A stretch of 64,000 bases of DNA from Thioclava indica. GTDB taxonomy: Bacteria > Pseudomonadota > Alphaproteobacteria > Rhodobacterales > Rhodobacteraceae. Each line of letters begins with the position of its first letter. Within the stretch, counting starts at the first letter, position 1. Where the stretch lies: contig NZ_AUNB01000029.1 in assembly GCF_000714545.1 (NCBI RefSeq), forward strand, positions 1 through 64,000. Direction: 5' to 3'. This document shows, one piece after another, positions 53,279 to 62,196 of the stretch. A program made the translations under genes and the position numbers. The notes under the pieces are model-generated. The model saw nothing but the letters and a program-made list of their open reading frames with translations. It searched no databases and had not been told where the DNA came from.

Positions 53279-54460
53279 TCAATAGCGCAGATCCAGCGCC
53301 TCCAGCCCGTGGAAGTGATAAACATCGCCATAAACGGGCCTGTTCGCCAAGGTCATCGCGGGCAGGCGTTCAAACAGCAGCGGCAGCGCGATGCGCATCT
53401 CAAGACGTGCAAGCGGTGCGCCGATGCAGAAATGCGCCCCCGCGCCAAAGGAGAAATTGGTTTTCACTGGTCGAGGCGAATTGAACACGCCGGGGCTATC
53501 CCAGGTGTCAGGGTCGCGATTGGCCCCCGCCAGCAACAGCCCGATCTGACTGCCCGCGCGGATCGTCTCGCCCTGAAGCTCGATATCCTCATAGGCCCAG
53601 CGGGTGAACAGATGTAGCGGAGGGTCATAGCGCAGGATCTCTTCCAGCGTGCCATCAATATGGTCTGTATCCAGCCACTCGGGCGCAACGCCCTGTTCCA
53701 GCAGCGTTTTCACGCCATTGCCGATGGAATGCACGGTCGCCTCATGCCCGGCATTGAGCAGCAACACTACGGTCGCGATCAGCTCGTCCCGGCTCAGATG
53801 CGCGCCGTCCTCTTGCACCGCGATCAGATCGGACAGCAGGTCATTGCCGGGCGCCTTGCGCCGCGTTTCGATCAGCGCACTCAGATAGTCGGTAAACGCC
53901 TGCGCAGCCTGTGCGGCCTCGGCCTCAAGCGCGTCATCACGGCGCGCCTGATACATCTGCACCATCGCATTGGACCACGCCAACAGATCGGGCGCATCGG
54001 TTTCAGGCACGCCCAGCAGCCGCGCGATCACGATCACCGGCAGGGGCTTGGCGAAATGCTCCAGCAGGTCGCCGCCACCTGCGGGCATGTCGTCAATCAG
54101 GCGATGGCACAGCGCGGTGATATCGGGCGCAAGGGCTGCGATCCGCCCCGAGGTGAAGGCGCGCACCACCAATCGGCGCAAGCGGGTGTGGCGCGGGGCC
54201 TCAAGTTCCAGCATCGAGTGGCGTTCAAGCGCGTAAAACGGCTCAAGATGGGGCGGCGTAGGCAGGGCGCGTTCCGCCGGGGTTTCACGCCCCAAACGAC
54301 GATCGCGCAACGCCGCTGCCACGACGGACGCCCGCGCACTCACCGCCATTTTGTAATCGGACCAATACGCAAACGGCCCGGCCGCGCGCACGCGATCATA
54401 AAACGGATAGGGGTTTTGCACGAACTCCGCATCCAGCGGCGATTGGGTCAGGCTTTGCAT
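53279..54460 (-). CDS. Cytochrome P450
   Basis: 393 residues, the normal length of a soluble bacterial P450. The I-helix is LNAGHEATVHSIGNG (usual AGxDT written AGHEAT), the ExxR motif is EEILR, and the heme loop FSFGAGAHFCIGAPLARLE carries the ligand Cys345. The ATG at 54460 follows GGAG; the much longer open frame upstream is the antisense of the dctB-like gene. The substrate is unknown. fpr next door and the flavoprotein at 51570 are possible redox partners. Divergent from the dicarboxylate regulators. Confidence 0.93.
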   Translation of the reverse strand: MQSLTQSPLDAEFVQNPYPFYDRVRAAGPFAYWSDYKMAVSARASVVAAALRDRRLGRETPAERALPTPPHLEPFYALERHSMLELEAPRHTRLRRLVVRAFTSGRIAALAPDITALCHRLIDDMPAGGGDLLEHFAKPLPVIVIARLLGVPETDAPDLLAWSNAMVQMYQARRDDALEAEAAQAAQAFTDYLSALIETRRKAPGNDLLSDLIAVQEDGAHLSRDELIATVVLLLNAGHEATVHSIGNGVKTLLEQGVAPEWLDTDHIDGTLEEILRYDPPLHLFTRWAYEDIELQGETIRAGSQIGLLLAGANRDPDTWDSPGVFNSPRPVKTNFSFGAGAHFCIGAPLARLEMRIALPLLFERLPAMTLANRPVYGDVYHFHGLEALDLRY

Positions 54461-54571
54461 ATCAGCTCCGGTTGCTTGGCACCCTATTGGCCCGAGACGC
54501 GCGCCTCTTTCAAGCGTGCCGCTTGCACTTTGACGCCTATAGCGCCACCAATAAGCGCAGCGGAGGTCATC

Positions 54572-54679
54572 ATGGTTCACATCATCCAAATCACGCCCAA
54601 GGATCGCGCCGACCGGAACGGGCGATCTGGCGCGGATCATGTGCCTGCGTCGATTACCCTTTTCACATTGCCGCTCTAG
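54572..54679 (+). CDS. Possible 35-residue leader peptide ahead of the dctB-like gene
   Basis: The ATG at 54572 lies 6 bases after a strong GGAGG and the frame ends at TAG 54677-54679, directly abutting the kinase ATG at 54680. The peptide (MVHIIQITPKDRADRNGRSG...) has no known family. The kinase has no clear ribosome site of its own, so the peptide could couple its translation. No comparative support is available here. Confidence 0.35.
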   Translation: MVHIIQITPKDRADRNGRSGADHVPASITLFTLPL

Positions 54680-56413
54680 ATGCGGCTGCGCGTCACCCTG
54701 CTGCTGCTTTGGCTGGCGCTGACCTTGGCGGCGTCTTTCGTGGTCTGGCGCGTTTCGGCGCGCGAAGGTCTGGCGCGGATCGAGGCCCAAGGCGCATCCG
54801 ATCTGCGTCTCGCCTCGGATCGTCTGGTGGCCGCGATGTTGCAATTTCGCGAGGTCGCGGTGCTGGCGGCCGATCACCCCGATGTGGTGGCGCTTGCGCA
54901 GAATTTCACCCAAGAGGGGCGCGCCGGCGGTGCGTGGCGCAACAAGGCCGTCAGCCTGACCTTGCAGCGCCTCGCCGATCACGCGGGCGCGCGCGACATC
55001 TGGCTGATCGCGCCCGACGGGGCGGTGCTGGCGGGGCCAGATGAGGCGCCTGAAGGCGTAGAGATCTCGCGCGCGCTGACCCGCGCGGCGCAAGGCGCGA
55101 CCGGATTTGATCATTTCGTGGACCCCGAGACCGGGCAGCGCCTGTTTACCTTTGCAGCCCCGGTCTTTGCCCCTCAAGGCGGGGTAATTGCAACCGTGCG
55201 GCTGCGCCTGCGTGCCAGCGATGTCGAGGCCGAGGGGCGGGGCAATCCGGTGCCGGTCTGGTTCAGCGATGCCGATGGCGTCAGCTTTCTCACCAACCGC
55301 ATCGACCTGGTGCTGACCGCGCACGGGACAACGCGCCCCGATCCGCTGATCTATCCCGCAGGCGCAGTTGCGCCGCGCGCGCCGATGGTTGCGCGCCCTT
55401 TCGCGGGGCGTGAATTGCTGTTCGGGCAGGGCTCGCTGACGGGGCCGGGGCTTGAGGTGACGCGCGCGCTGCCGGTGATCGACATGACGGGCCATGCTCT
55501 GGCGTTGGCGGGTCCGGTGCTGCGCTCGGCGCGGCTGGTGGCGCTGTCCACGGCGGCGGGGTTTCTGGCGCTGGGGGCGGTGCTGCTGGCCCTGTGGGAG
55601 CGGCGGCGCGCATTGGCGCTGTCCAATGCCGCACTTGAGGTCCGCGTAGCGGCGCGCACCGCAGAACTGAGTGCGGCGAATGAGGAGTTGCAACGCACGC
55701 AAAATGAACTGGTGCAGGCGGGCAAGCTCTCGGCGCTGGGGCAAATGTCGGCGGGCATCAGCCACGAGTTGAACCAGCCGCTGATGGCGATCAGCTCGTA
55801 TGCCGAGAATGCCGAATTGCTGCTGGAGCGCGGGCGCGTGCAAGAGGCGGGCGAGACCTTGGGGCGGATCGGCGCGATGGCGCATCGCATGGGGCGCATC
55901 ATCCGCAACCTGCGCGCATTCGCCCGCCAGGAAAGCGAGCCTGCGACGCGGGTCGGGCTGGCGGCGGTTGTGGAAAGCGCGCTGGAGATGCTGGATGCCC
56001 GCATCAAACAGTCTGCGGTAAGCGTCACCTGGCAGCGCCCCGATTTCCCCGCCATCGTGATGGGTGGCGAGGTGCGGCTGTCGCAAGTCGTGCTTAACCT
56101 GATCTCCAACGCGCTTGATGCGATGGAGAACGCGCCGACCCGTCAGTTGAGCATCGCGATCACGCGCGCGGATGACGGCATTCGACTGACGGTCGCTGAT
56201 ACCGGCCCCGGCATCGCCGACCCGTCGCGCATTTTCGACCCGTTCTACTCCACAAAAGAGGTCGGCAGCGCCGAAGGGCTTGGCCTTGGCCTGTCGATTT
56301 CCTACGGTCTGGTGCAGGGCTTTGGCGGCAACCTGCGCGGCGAGAACGCACCAACAGGCGGGGCGGTGTTCGCCGTTGATCTGCGCGAAGCACCGCAACG
56401 GGAGGGCAGCTAG
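54680..56413 (+). CDS. dctB: DctB-like sensor histidine kinase
   Basis: 577 residues. Two membrane helices (about residues 5-24 and 286-306) flank a periplasmic double-PAS-type sensor of about 260 residues. A coiled coil follows (AARTAELSAANEELQRTQNELVQAGKL), then the H box GISHELNQPLMAI with phosphorylated His362, an N box LNLISNALDAME, and G boxes DTGPGI and GLGLGLSIS. The family senses C4-dicarboxylates. Its stop abuts the ATG of the regulator gene, and a dctPQM transporter lies downstream. Confidence 0.88.
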   Translation: MRLRVTLLLLWLALTLAASFVVWRVSAREGLARIEAQGASDLRLASDRLVAAMLQFREVAVLAADHPDVVALAQNFTQEGRAGGAWRNKAVSLTLQRLADHAGARDIWLIAPDGAVLAGPDEAPEGVEISRALTRAAQGATGFDHFVDPETGQRLFTFAAPVFAPQGGVIATVRLRLRASDVEAEGRGNPVPVWFSDADGVSFLTNRIDLVLTAHGTTRPDPLIYPAGAVAPRAPMVARPFAGRELLFGQGSLTGPGLEVTRALPVIDMTGHALALAGPVLRSARLVALSTAAGFLALGAVLLALWERRRALALSNAALEVRVAARTAELSAANEELQRTQNELVQAGKLSALGQMSAGISHELNQPLMAISSYAENAELLLERGRVQEAGETLGRIGAMAHRMGRIIRNLRAFARQESEPATRVGLAAVVESALEMLDARIKQSAVSVTWQRPDFPAIVMGGEVRLSQVVLNLISNALDAMENAPTRQLSIAITRADDGIRLTVADTGPGIADPSRIFDPFYSTKEVGSAEGLGLGLSISYGLVQGFGGNLRGENAPTGGAVFAVDLREAPQREGS

Positions 56414-57640
56414 ATGATCCGGCGGGTGTTGTTTGTCGATGATGATCGTGCGGTGCGCGAGGCGCTGGGGCAGACGCTGGAACTGGCGGGGCTGCGACCC
56501 ACGCTGGCCAGCTCCTATATCGAGGCCAAGGATCATATCGGCCCGGCGTTTGAGGGCGTCGTGATCAGCGATATTCGCATGCAGGGCAAGGATGGTTTCG
56601 CGCTGCTGGAGCTGGTGCAAAAGGCGGATGCCGATCTGCCGGTGATCTTGCTCACGGGTGAAGGCGATGTGCCGATGGCGGTGCGGGCGATGGCGCTCGG
56701 GGCCTATGATTTTCTCGAAAAACCTTGCTCTGGCAAAGAGTTATTGGCCGTAGTTGAGAGAGCGCTGGAGCAACGCGCGCGGGTCATGCAGATCCGCTTG
56801 TTCAAGCGCGAAGGCCAGCGTGGCGATGCGGCGGCGCGCATTCTGGTGGGGCGTTCGGCCGTGGGCGAGGCGCTGCGCGAGAATGCCCGCCGGGCCGCGC
56901 GCTCGGGGGCGGAGGTGCTGATAACCGGCGCGCCCGGCGCGGGCAATTCCAAGGTCGCCGAGGTGATCCACCTGCTCTCCAGCCATGCCCGCCGCCCCTT
57001 TGTCAAACGTGCCGCCGCCGGGCTGTCGCCCGAGGATCTCGCCGCCAGTTTCGCGCAGGCCGAGGGCGGCACGCTTTATCTTGACGAGGTGGCCGATCTG
57101 CCCCAACCCGCCCAGTTTGCCCTGATCGAGCTACTTGAAACGCGCCCCGCCACGCGCCTCATCGCGGGCACCTATCGCGATCTGGCCGGACTGGCGCGCG
57201 CGGGCCGCTTCAACCCCGATCTCTACTGGCGCCTTGAGGCGCTGCGCCTGCGCGTGCCCTCGCTATCCGAGCGCCCCGAAGACATTCCCGACCTGTTTCG
57301 CCATTATGTCGCGACCGCCTGCGAGCAGGCCAATCTGGCGATCCCCGAGATCCCGCCCGATCTGAGTGCTGCGTTGATGGCGCGCGACTGGCCGGGCAAT
57401 TCGCGCGCGCTGATGTCGGAGGCAATGCGCTTTGCGATGGGGCTTGGCGCGGGCGAGGCGGCGCATAACCTCGGGCTGGCCGAGCGCATGGCAGGCGTCG
57501 AGAAATCGCTGCTGGCCGAGGCGCTCGCGCAAGCAGGCGGCAACGCCACCGAGGCCGCCACCGCCCTCAAACTCCCGCGCAAGACGTTTTACGACAAACT
57601 CGCGCGCCACGGGCTGCGGGCGGAGGATTATCGGGGGTAG
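56414..57640 (+). CDS. dctD: DctD-like response regulator with degenerate AAA+ domain
   Basis: 408 residues. The receiver domain has phospho-acceptor Asp53 (VVISDIRMQGKDG) and Lys103 (FLEKPCSGKE). The AAA+ domain is degraded: Walker A reads GAPGAGNSK (172-180) with Asn178 at the Lys position, and the segment between the first strands and Walker B (GGTLYLDEVADLP, 218-230) lacks the ESELFG and GAFTGA loop that contacts sigma54. The Fis-type helix-turn-helix (NATEAATALKLPRKTFYDKLARHG) is intact. Full-length DctD has about 440-460 residues. It probably binds DNA but does not act through sigma54, as described for R. capsulatus NtrC. Confidence 0.85.
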   Translation: MIRRVLFVDDDRAVREALGQTLELAGLRPTLASSYIEAKDHIGPAFEGVVISDIRMQGKDGFALLELVQKADADLPVILLTGEGDVPMAVRAMALGAYDFLEKPCSGKELLAVVERALEQRARVMQIRLFKREGQRGDAAARILVGRSAVGEALRENARRAARSGAEVLITGAPGAGNSKVAEVIHLLSSHARRPFVKRAAAGLSPEDLAASFAQAEGGTLYLDEVADLPQPAQFALIELLETRPATRLIAGTYRDLAGLARAGRFNPDLYWRLEALRLRVPSLSERPEDIPDLFRHYVATACEQANLAIPEIPPDLSAALMARDWPGNSRALMSEAMRFAMGLGAGEAAHNLGLAERMAGVEKSLLAEALAQAGGNATEAATALKLPRKTFYDKLARHGLRAEDYRG

Positions 57641-57727
57641 GGGGAGGCGTGCCACATTGAAAATGAGCATCGGCGCGACCGTTTTGCGGGGCTGCGGTGA
57701 TCTGAAGCGCAAAGCGATGTGGGGGCC

Positions 57728-58387
57728 TTATTCAATCCGCGCCCGCGCGAACTTGAAGTTTACCTTGATCTTTTCCGCCACAATCGCGTCATGCAGCCGC
57801 CCGCTCATTAAGATCTTTTTGCGGAGCTTGGACTCGAACCACAGATCCGGCCCCTCAAGCGCCGCGGCGGTGACGGCGATCTCGCCATCCTCGAGGTTGG
57901 AAACGCTCCATTGGTCGTAGCCGAAAATTTTCTTTTCGAACACGTGGTGCAGCTTCTGGCACTGCTCGATCACCACGCTGTCCTTGATGCAGCCGAAATT
58001 CAGCAGATAGAACGGGCCCGGCAGGGGGGTGACCTTGTCGGCCTGATAGATCGGGAATTCGATCAGCCCGCCCGCGCCCAGATCGAACTGCTTGAGCACT
58101 TCGGCCAGCTTGCCCCGCACGGCATAGAAACCGCCAGCCATGAACAGGTCCTTCTGCCGCGCCCAGCGTTTTTCATCAAAGACATACATTGCCTCAGTGA
58201 ACTCTTCGCGCGTCAGGGCGTGACCGCGGTAATGGCGGTCCGTCGCGGCAATCACATGTTCCGGAGGGACGCCAAGAATGAACGTCGGCGGCGCCCAGTC
58301 CTCACCGTAGTATTTCTCACGGATCCCTTGCTTGTTGCCGATCCCACCCTCAGTCATCACCGAACTGACCCAGACCTCTTGCGTCAT
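57728..58387 (-). CDS. Imm11/DUF1629-like protein
   Basis: 219 residues. The middle (GPFYLLNFGCIKDSVVIEQC) and the end (LEGPDLWFESKLRKKILMSG, then RLHDAIVAEKIKVNFKF) fit the pattern of the Imm11/DUF1629 group, whose C-terminus reads as lW...lfiSd.l.dal. That group includes proposed toxin immunity proteins, but no toxin gene is adjacent. The ATG at 58387 follows AAGGG. It points away from dctP and sits between regulator and transporter. The assignment is moderate. Confidence 0.55.
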   Translation of the reverse strand: MTQEVWVSSVMTEGGIGNKQGIREKYYGEDWAPPTFILGVPPEHVIAATDRHYRGHALTREEFTEAMYVFDEKRWARQKDLFMAGGFYAVRGKLAEVLKQFDLGAGGLIEFPIYQADKVTPLPGPFYLLNFGCIKDSVVIEQCQKLHHVFEKKIFGYDQWSVSNLEDGEIAVTAAALEGPDLWFESKLRKKILMSGRLHDAIVAEKIKVNFKFARARIE

Positions 58388-58832
58388 CCCTTGTCCCTCT
58401 TTCTCAAAATTTCGACCCAAATTGGCGATAGTCAGCAGAGCATGACCTTGCCGCCCCACCGCCCGCGTAAATAGCGGGAGTCTGAAGGTTGATATTCATC
58501 CCACTCAATTCTCAAATCCCCTTATCCAAACACTGCCATGCTCACCGCCCTTAAAGGCACCGGTTCGGCGTGGGCTGGGCAAATTTGGGGCAGGGTGGCG
58601 CTTGGGGCTTGGCGGGGATTCGCCGCATCAAGGTGCGGAGCTGTGCGGGATTTCGCACAGGATTTGGCGACGGGCGTTTGCGTTTGTCGCTCAAGCCCAT
58701 GATTTTACATCAAATTCACTCTGCGTCACATTGCCTTCACGAAACTGTTGATCGCGCCTGCATGTGGCCCTTTGCTGTGGCGCAAGCGCCAAAGAGGATT
58801 GGTGCGCGATAAATACCGTCTGGGAGGACATC
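58388..58832. other. Control region of dctP
   Basis: 445 bases with no credible gene. A small CCCGC/GCGGG inverted repeat lies near 58462-58478, the DctD-type palindrome at 58642-58659, and a TGGCGC-AA-GCGCCA inverted repeat about 40 bases before the dctP ATG. No -24/-12 sigma54 element with correct spacing is visible. Confidence 0.5.
58642..58659 (+). promoter_or_regulatory. Probable DctD binding site upstream of dctP
   Basis: TGTGCGGGATTTCGCACA has perfect TGTGCG/CGCACA arms, close to the rhizobial DctD upstream activator sites (TGTGCGG...CCGCACA) as I recall them. It is 174 bases upstream of the dctP ATG. A further half site (GGTGCGGAG) lies at 58632-58640. Confidence 0.55.
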
Positions 58833-59843
58833 ATGAAGACATTCACCGCCGCCGTTTCGGCGCTCGCTTTGCTGGCTTCGGCCTCGGTCGTTTCGGCTGA
58901 TCCGATGAAATGCGATCCGGGCGAAATGGTCATCAAGTTCAGCCATGTCACCAACACCGACAAACACCCCAAGGGTATCGCGGCGGCGCTGTTTGCCAAG
59001 CGGGTGAACGCAGAAATGGACGGCAAGGCCTGTGTCGAGGTTTACCCGAACTCGACGCTCTATAATGACGATCAGGTGCTAGAGGCGATGTTGCAGGGCG
59101 ATGTGCAAATGGCCGCGCCCAGCCTGTCGAAATTCGAAACCTTCACCAAGAAATACCGCATCTTCGATCTGCCCTTCATGTTCAAGAACATGGCTGCCGT
59201 TGACGAGTTCCAGAACTCAGAAACCGGGCAGAACATGAAAGAGGCGATGGTGCGTCGGGGGCTTTTGGGTCTTGATTTCTGGCATAACGGGCTCAAGCAA
59301 TTCTCGGCCAACAAGCCGTTGCTGGTGCCTGGCGATGCCAAGGGGCTGAAATTCCGCGTGCAGCCCTCTGATGTGCTGATTGCGCAGATGAAAGCGCTTG
59401 GCGCTTCGCCCCAGCCGATGGCGTTCTCGGAAGTCTATGGCGCGCTGCAAACCGGCGTTGTAGACGGGCAGGAAAACACCTGGTCCAACATATACGGGCA
59501 GAAATTCTACGAGGTGCAGGACGGCATCACCGAGACCAATCACGGGTTGCTGGATTATATGGTCGTGACCTCGGTCGATTGGTGGGACAGCCTTGATCCT
59601 GCTATGCGCGATCAGCTGAAATCGATCCTCGATGAGGTGACGCAAGAGCGTAACGCCGCCGTGGGCAAGGTAAATGACGACAATCGTCAAGCAATCCTTG
59701 ACGCGGGCAGCGTAATCCGCGAATTGACTCCCGAGCAGCGCCAACAATGGGTTGATGTGATGAAACCCGTCTGGGCGCAGTTTACCGATGATGTCGGTCA
59801 GGAAAACATCGACGCGGCTCAAGCGATCAACGCCAAGCATTGA
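58833..59843 (+). CDS. dctP: TRAP transporter substrate-binding protein DctP
   Basis: 336 residues with a signal peptide of about 22 residues (cleavage after VVSA). IKFSHVTNTDKHPKG, VEVYPNSTLYNDDQVLEAMLQGDVQMAAPSLSKF and the ligand-binding Arg region KGLKFRVQPSDVLIAQMKALGASPQPMAFSEVYGALQTGVVDGQENTWSNIY are classic DctP. It binds C4-dicarboxylates in the periplasm and delivers them to DctQM. GGGAGG precedes the ATG. Confidence 0.96.
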   Translation: MKTFTAAVSALALLASASVVSADPMKCDPGEMVIKFSHVTNTDKHPKGIAAALFAKRVNAEMDGKACVEVYPNSTLYNDDQVLEAMLQGDVQMAAPSLSKFETFTKKYRIFDLPFMFKNMAAVDEFQNSETGQNMKEAMVRRGLLGLDFWHNGLKQFSANKPLLVPGDAKGLKFRVQPSDVLIAQMKALGASPQPMAFSEVYGALQTGVVDGQENTWSNIYGQKFYEVQDGITETNHGLLDYMVVTSVDWWDSLDPAMRDQLKSILDEVTQERNAAVGKVNDDNRQAILDAGSVIRELTPEQRQQWVDVMKPVWAQFTDDVGQENIDAAQAINAKH

Positions 59844-59853
59844 TCGCAGAATT

Positions 59854-59920
59854 CCGGGCGGCCCCCACAGCCTGCCCGGATACTCAGGCGCGCGCGGCCC
59901 CACACGAATGCGCGCGCCTG
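59854..59920 (+). other. Intercistronic stem-loops between dctP and dctQ
   Basis: CCGGGC/GCCCGG (59854-59859 with 59874-59879) and an 11-bp stem CAGGCGCGCGC/GCGCGCGCCTG (59885-59895 with 59910-59920) fill the 110-base gap. Neither has a T run. They probably protect or attenuate the message so that DctP is made in excess of DctQM. Confidence 0.6.
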
Positions 59921-59953
59921 ACCCCCTTTGTTTCATGACAGCCGGAGAGTCCT

Positions 59954-60634
59954 ATGACCCAGCGCTATGAGCCGCGCTCTCGCTTGGCCTATGTGATCCA
60001 CCATATCGAGGAGGGCGCGATTGCGTTGATCCTTGGGATGATGACGCTGATCACCTTCGTCAATGTGGTGCTGCGTTACGTGTTCAACTCCTCGCTGATC
60101 TGGGGGTTGGAGGTCACGCTGATCTTGTTTGCCTGGCTGGTGTTGCTGGGCATGTCGTATGCGGTCAAGGTCACGGCACATCTGGGCGTAGATGCGGTGA
60201 TCAACATGCTGCCGCGGCGCCCGCGCAAGGCGGTGGCGCTGCTGGCGGCGGCGCTGTGCATCTTGTATGCGGTGTTGCTGATGAAAGGCGCTTGGGATTA
60301 CTGGGCGCCCTTTGCCGGGCTGGAACAAACCGGCGGACGCTGGTTTCCGACCGGCTTTATCCCAACCCGGGATCGCGCGTTTTATATGACCGATCAGGTG
60401 CCGTTCCCGCAGTTTCTGTCCTTCCTTGAGGGCTGGGTCAATCAAGGCGAGACCTATGACAAGCTGCCCCGGTTCCTGCCTTATTTCATCCTGCCCTTTG
60501 GCGTCGCGCTGCTGCTGTTTCGCTTTATCCAAGCGGGGATCGGCATTGTGCGCGGCACCCGCACGGCCCTGATCGTCAGCCACGAGGCCGAGGACCAGAT
60601 CGCCGATGTAGCCCATATGAACAAGGACGACTGA
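59954..60634 (+). CDS. dctQ: TRAP transporter small permease DctQ
   Basis: 226 residues with four predicted membrane helices (about residues 18-42, 50-68, 92-112 and 172-195), WGLEVTLILFAWLVLLGMSYAVK being the conserved second helix. The loop between helices three and four is longer than usual, as in the DctQ subgroup around 225 residues. It partners DctM. GGAGAG precedes the ATG and dctM starts 4 bases after its stop. Confidence 0.93.
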   Translation: MTQRYEPRSRLAYVIHHIEEGAIALILGMMTLITFVNVVLRYVFNSSLIWGLEVTLILFAWLVLLGMSYAVKVTAHLGVDAVINMLPRRPRKAVALLAAALCILYAVLLMKGAWDYWAPFAGLEQTGGRWFPTGFIPTRDRAFYMTDQVPFPQFLSFLEGWVNQGETYDKLPRFLPYFILPFGVALLLFRFIQAGIGIVRGTRTALIVSHEAEDQIADVAHMNKDD

Positions 60635-60638
60635 GCGT

Positions 60639-62027
60639 ATGGATATCCTATTCCTGTTCTTGATGGTGATCGGCTTTATGCTGGTGGGCGTGCCGATTGC
60701 GGTTTCGCTGGGTCTGGCCTCTACGCTGTTTTTGCTGATCTTTTCGGATGCCTCGCTCGCCTCGGTGGCGCAGGCGCTCTTTGATGCGATGGACAATCAC
60801 GCGACGCTGCTGGCGATCCCGTTCTTCATTCTCGCCTCGTCTTTCATGTCTACCGGCGGCGTGGCCAAGCGCATCATCCGCTTTGCGATCGCCGTGGTCG
60901 GGCATCTGCCGGGCGGGCTTGCGATTGCGGGCGTGTTTGCGTGCATGCTGTTCGCCGCGCTGTCAGGGTCGTCGCCCGCGACTGTGGTGGCCATCGGCTC
61001 TATCGTGATCGCGGCAATGCGTCAGGTGGGTTATTCCAAGGACTTCGCCGCTGGCGTGATCTGTAACGCAGGCACGCTGGGCATCCTGATCCCGCCCTCG
61101 ATCGTGATGGTGGTCTATGCCTCGGCGACCGATGTGTCGGTCGGTCGGATGTTCCTTGCAGGCGTCATCCCTGGCCTTCTGGCGGGCTTCATGCTGATGG
61201 CGACGATCCTGTTCATCGCGATCCGGCGCAAGCTGCCCAAGGGCGAGTGGCAGGGCTGGGGCGAGGTCTGGGCGAGCTTTCGCGATGCCTTCTGGGGGCT
61301 GATGTTGATCGCGATCATTATGGTCGGCCTCTATGGCATCCCCGGCATCACCGGCGGTATCTTTACCCCGACCGAGGCCGCCGCCGTCGCCGCCGTTTAC
61401 GCCTGGATCGTGGCGAATTTCATCTATCGCGACATGGGGCCGCTCGATCAGGGCGACACCAAGATCAGCCTGTTCAAACGCCCGCAGGCGCTGATCGAGG
61501 TGATCTGGCACAAAGGCACGCGCGACACGCTATTTGAGGCGGGTAAGCTGACCATCACCTTGATGTTCATCATCGCCAACGCGCTGATCTTGAAACATGT
61601 TCTGACGGATGAGCAGATCCCGCAAAAGATCACCGAAGCCTTGATTGGCGCAGGCTTGGGCAAGATCATGTTCCTCGTGATCGTGAACGTCATCTTGCTG
61701 ATCGGCGGACAGTTCATGGAACCTTCGGGTCTGATCCTGATCGTCGCGCCGCTGGTATTCCCGATAGCGATCCAACTGGGCGTCGATCCGATCCATCTGG
61801 GCATCATCATGGTGGTCAATATGGAGATCGGGATGATCACGCCCCCGGTTGGCCTCAACCTGTTTGTCACATCGGGCGTGGCGGGGATGCCGATCATGCG
61901 GGTGGTCAAGGCCTCGGCGCCGTTCCTTGCGGTGCTGTTCGTCTTCCTCATCCTGATCACCTATGTGCCATTTATCTCAACCTTCTTGCCCAATATGGCG
62001 ATGGGGCCGGAAACGATTGTGAAATAG
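60639..62027 (+). CDS. dctM: TRAP transporter large permease DctM
   Basis: 462 residues, about 12 membrane helices. LFAALSGSSPATVVAIGSI and GTLGILIPPSIVMVVYA are the conserved reentrant regions, and ITPPVGLNLFVTSGV the second. It uses a sodium or proton gradient to import the dicarboxylate delivered by DctP. Last gene of dctPQM. Confidence 0.96.
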   Translation: MDILFLFLMVIGFMLVGVPIAVSLGLASTLFLLIFSDASLASVAQALFDAMDNHATLLAIPFFILASSFMSTGGVAKRIIRFAIAVVGHLPGGLAIAGVFACMLFAALSGSSPATVVAIGSIVIAAMRQVGYSKDFAAGVICNAGTLGILIPPSIVMVVYASATDVSVGRMFLAGVIPGLLAGFMLMATILFIAIRRKLPKGEWQGWGEVWASFRDAFWGLMLIAIIMVGLYGIPGITGGIFTPTEAAAVAAVYAWIVANFIYRDMGPLDQGDTKISLFKRPQALIEVIWHKGTRDTLFEAGKLTITLMFIIANALILKHVLTDEQIPQKITEALIGAGLGKIMFLVIVNVILLIGGQFMEPSGLILIVAPLVFPIAIQLGVDPIHLGIIMVVNMEIGMITPPVGLNLFVTSGVAGMPIMRVVKASAPFLAVLFVFLILITYVPFISTFLPNMAMGPETIVK

Positions 62028-62196
62028 TGCGAAACGGGCCGGGGGCGTTCTCCCCGGCTTGTCAGCGCCCAATCCTTTGGTCGTGCCACGCAAAGTGCCG
62101 TGACGTTTTACCCGCGCACCGCGCAAACCCGTTTCCGAGTCCCGGCAGGCAATGCTAGCAAGGATGCAACGCGCCCTTAACCCGCATGAGGCAGCC

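Noticed and set aside
54461-56620. Minus-strand open frame extending the P450 to about 1113 residues
   Set aside because: It is the antisense of the dctB-like kinase. The P450 has its own ATG with GGAG at 54460 and normal length from there.
58663-58680. Possible sigma54 promoter upstream of dctP
   Set aside because: The distance between GG and GC is three bases too long for a -24/-12 element.
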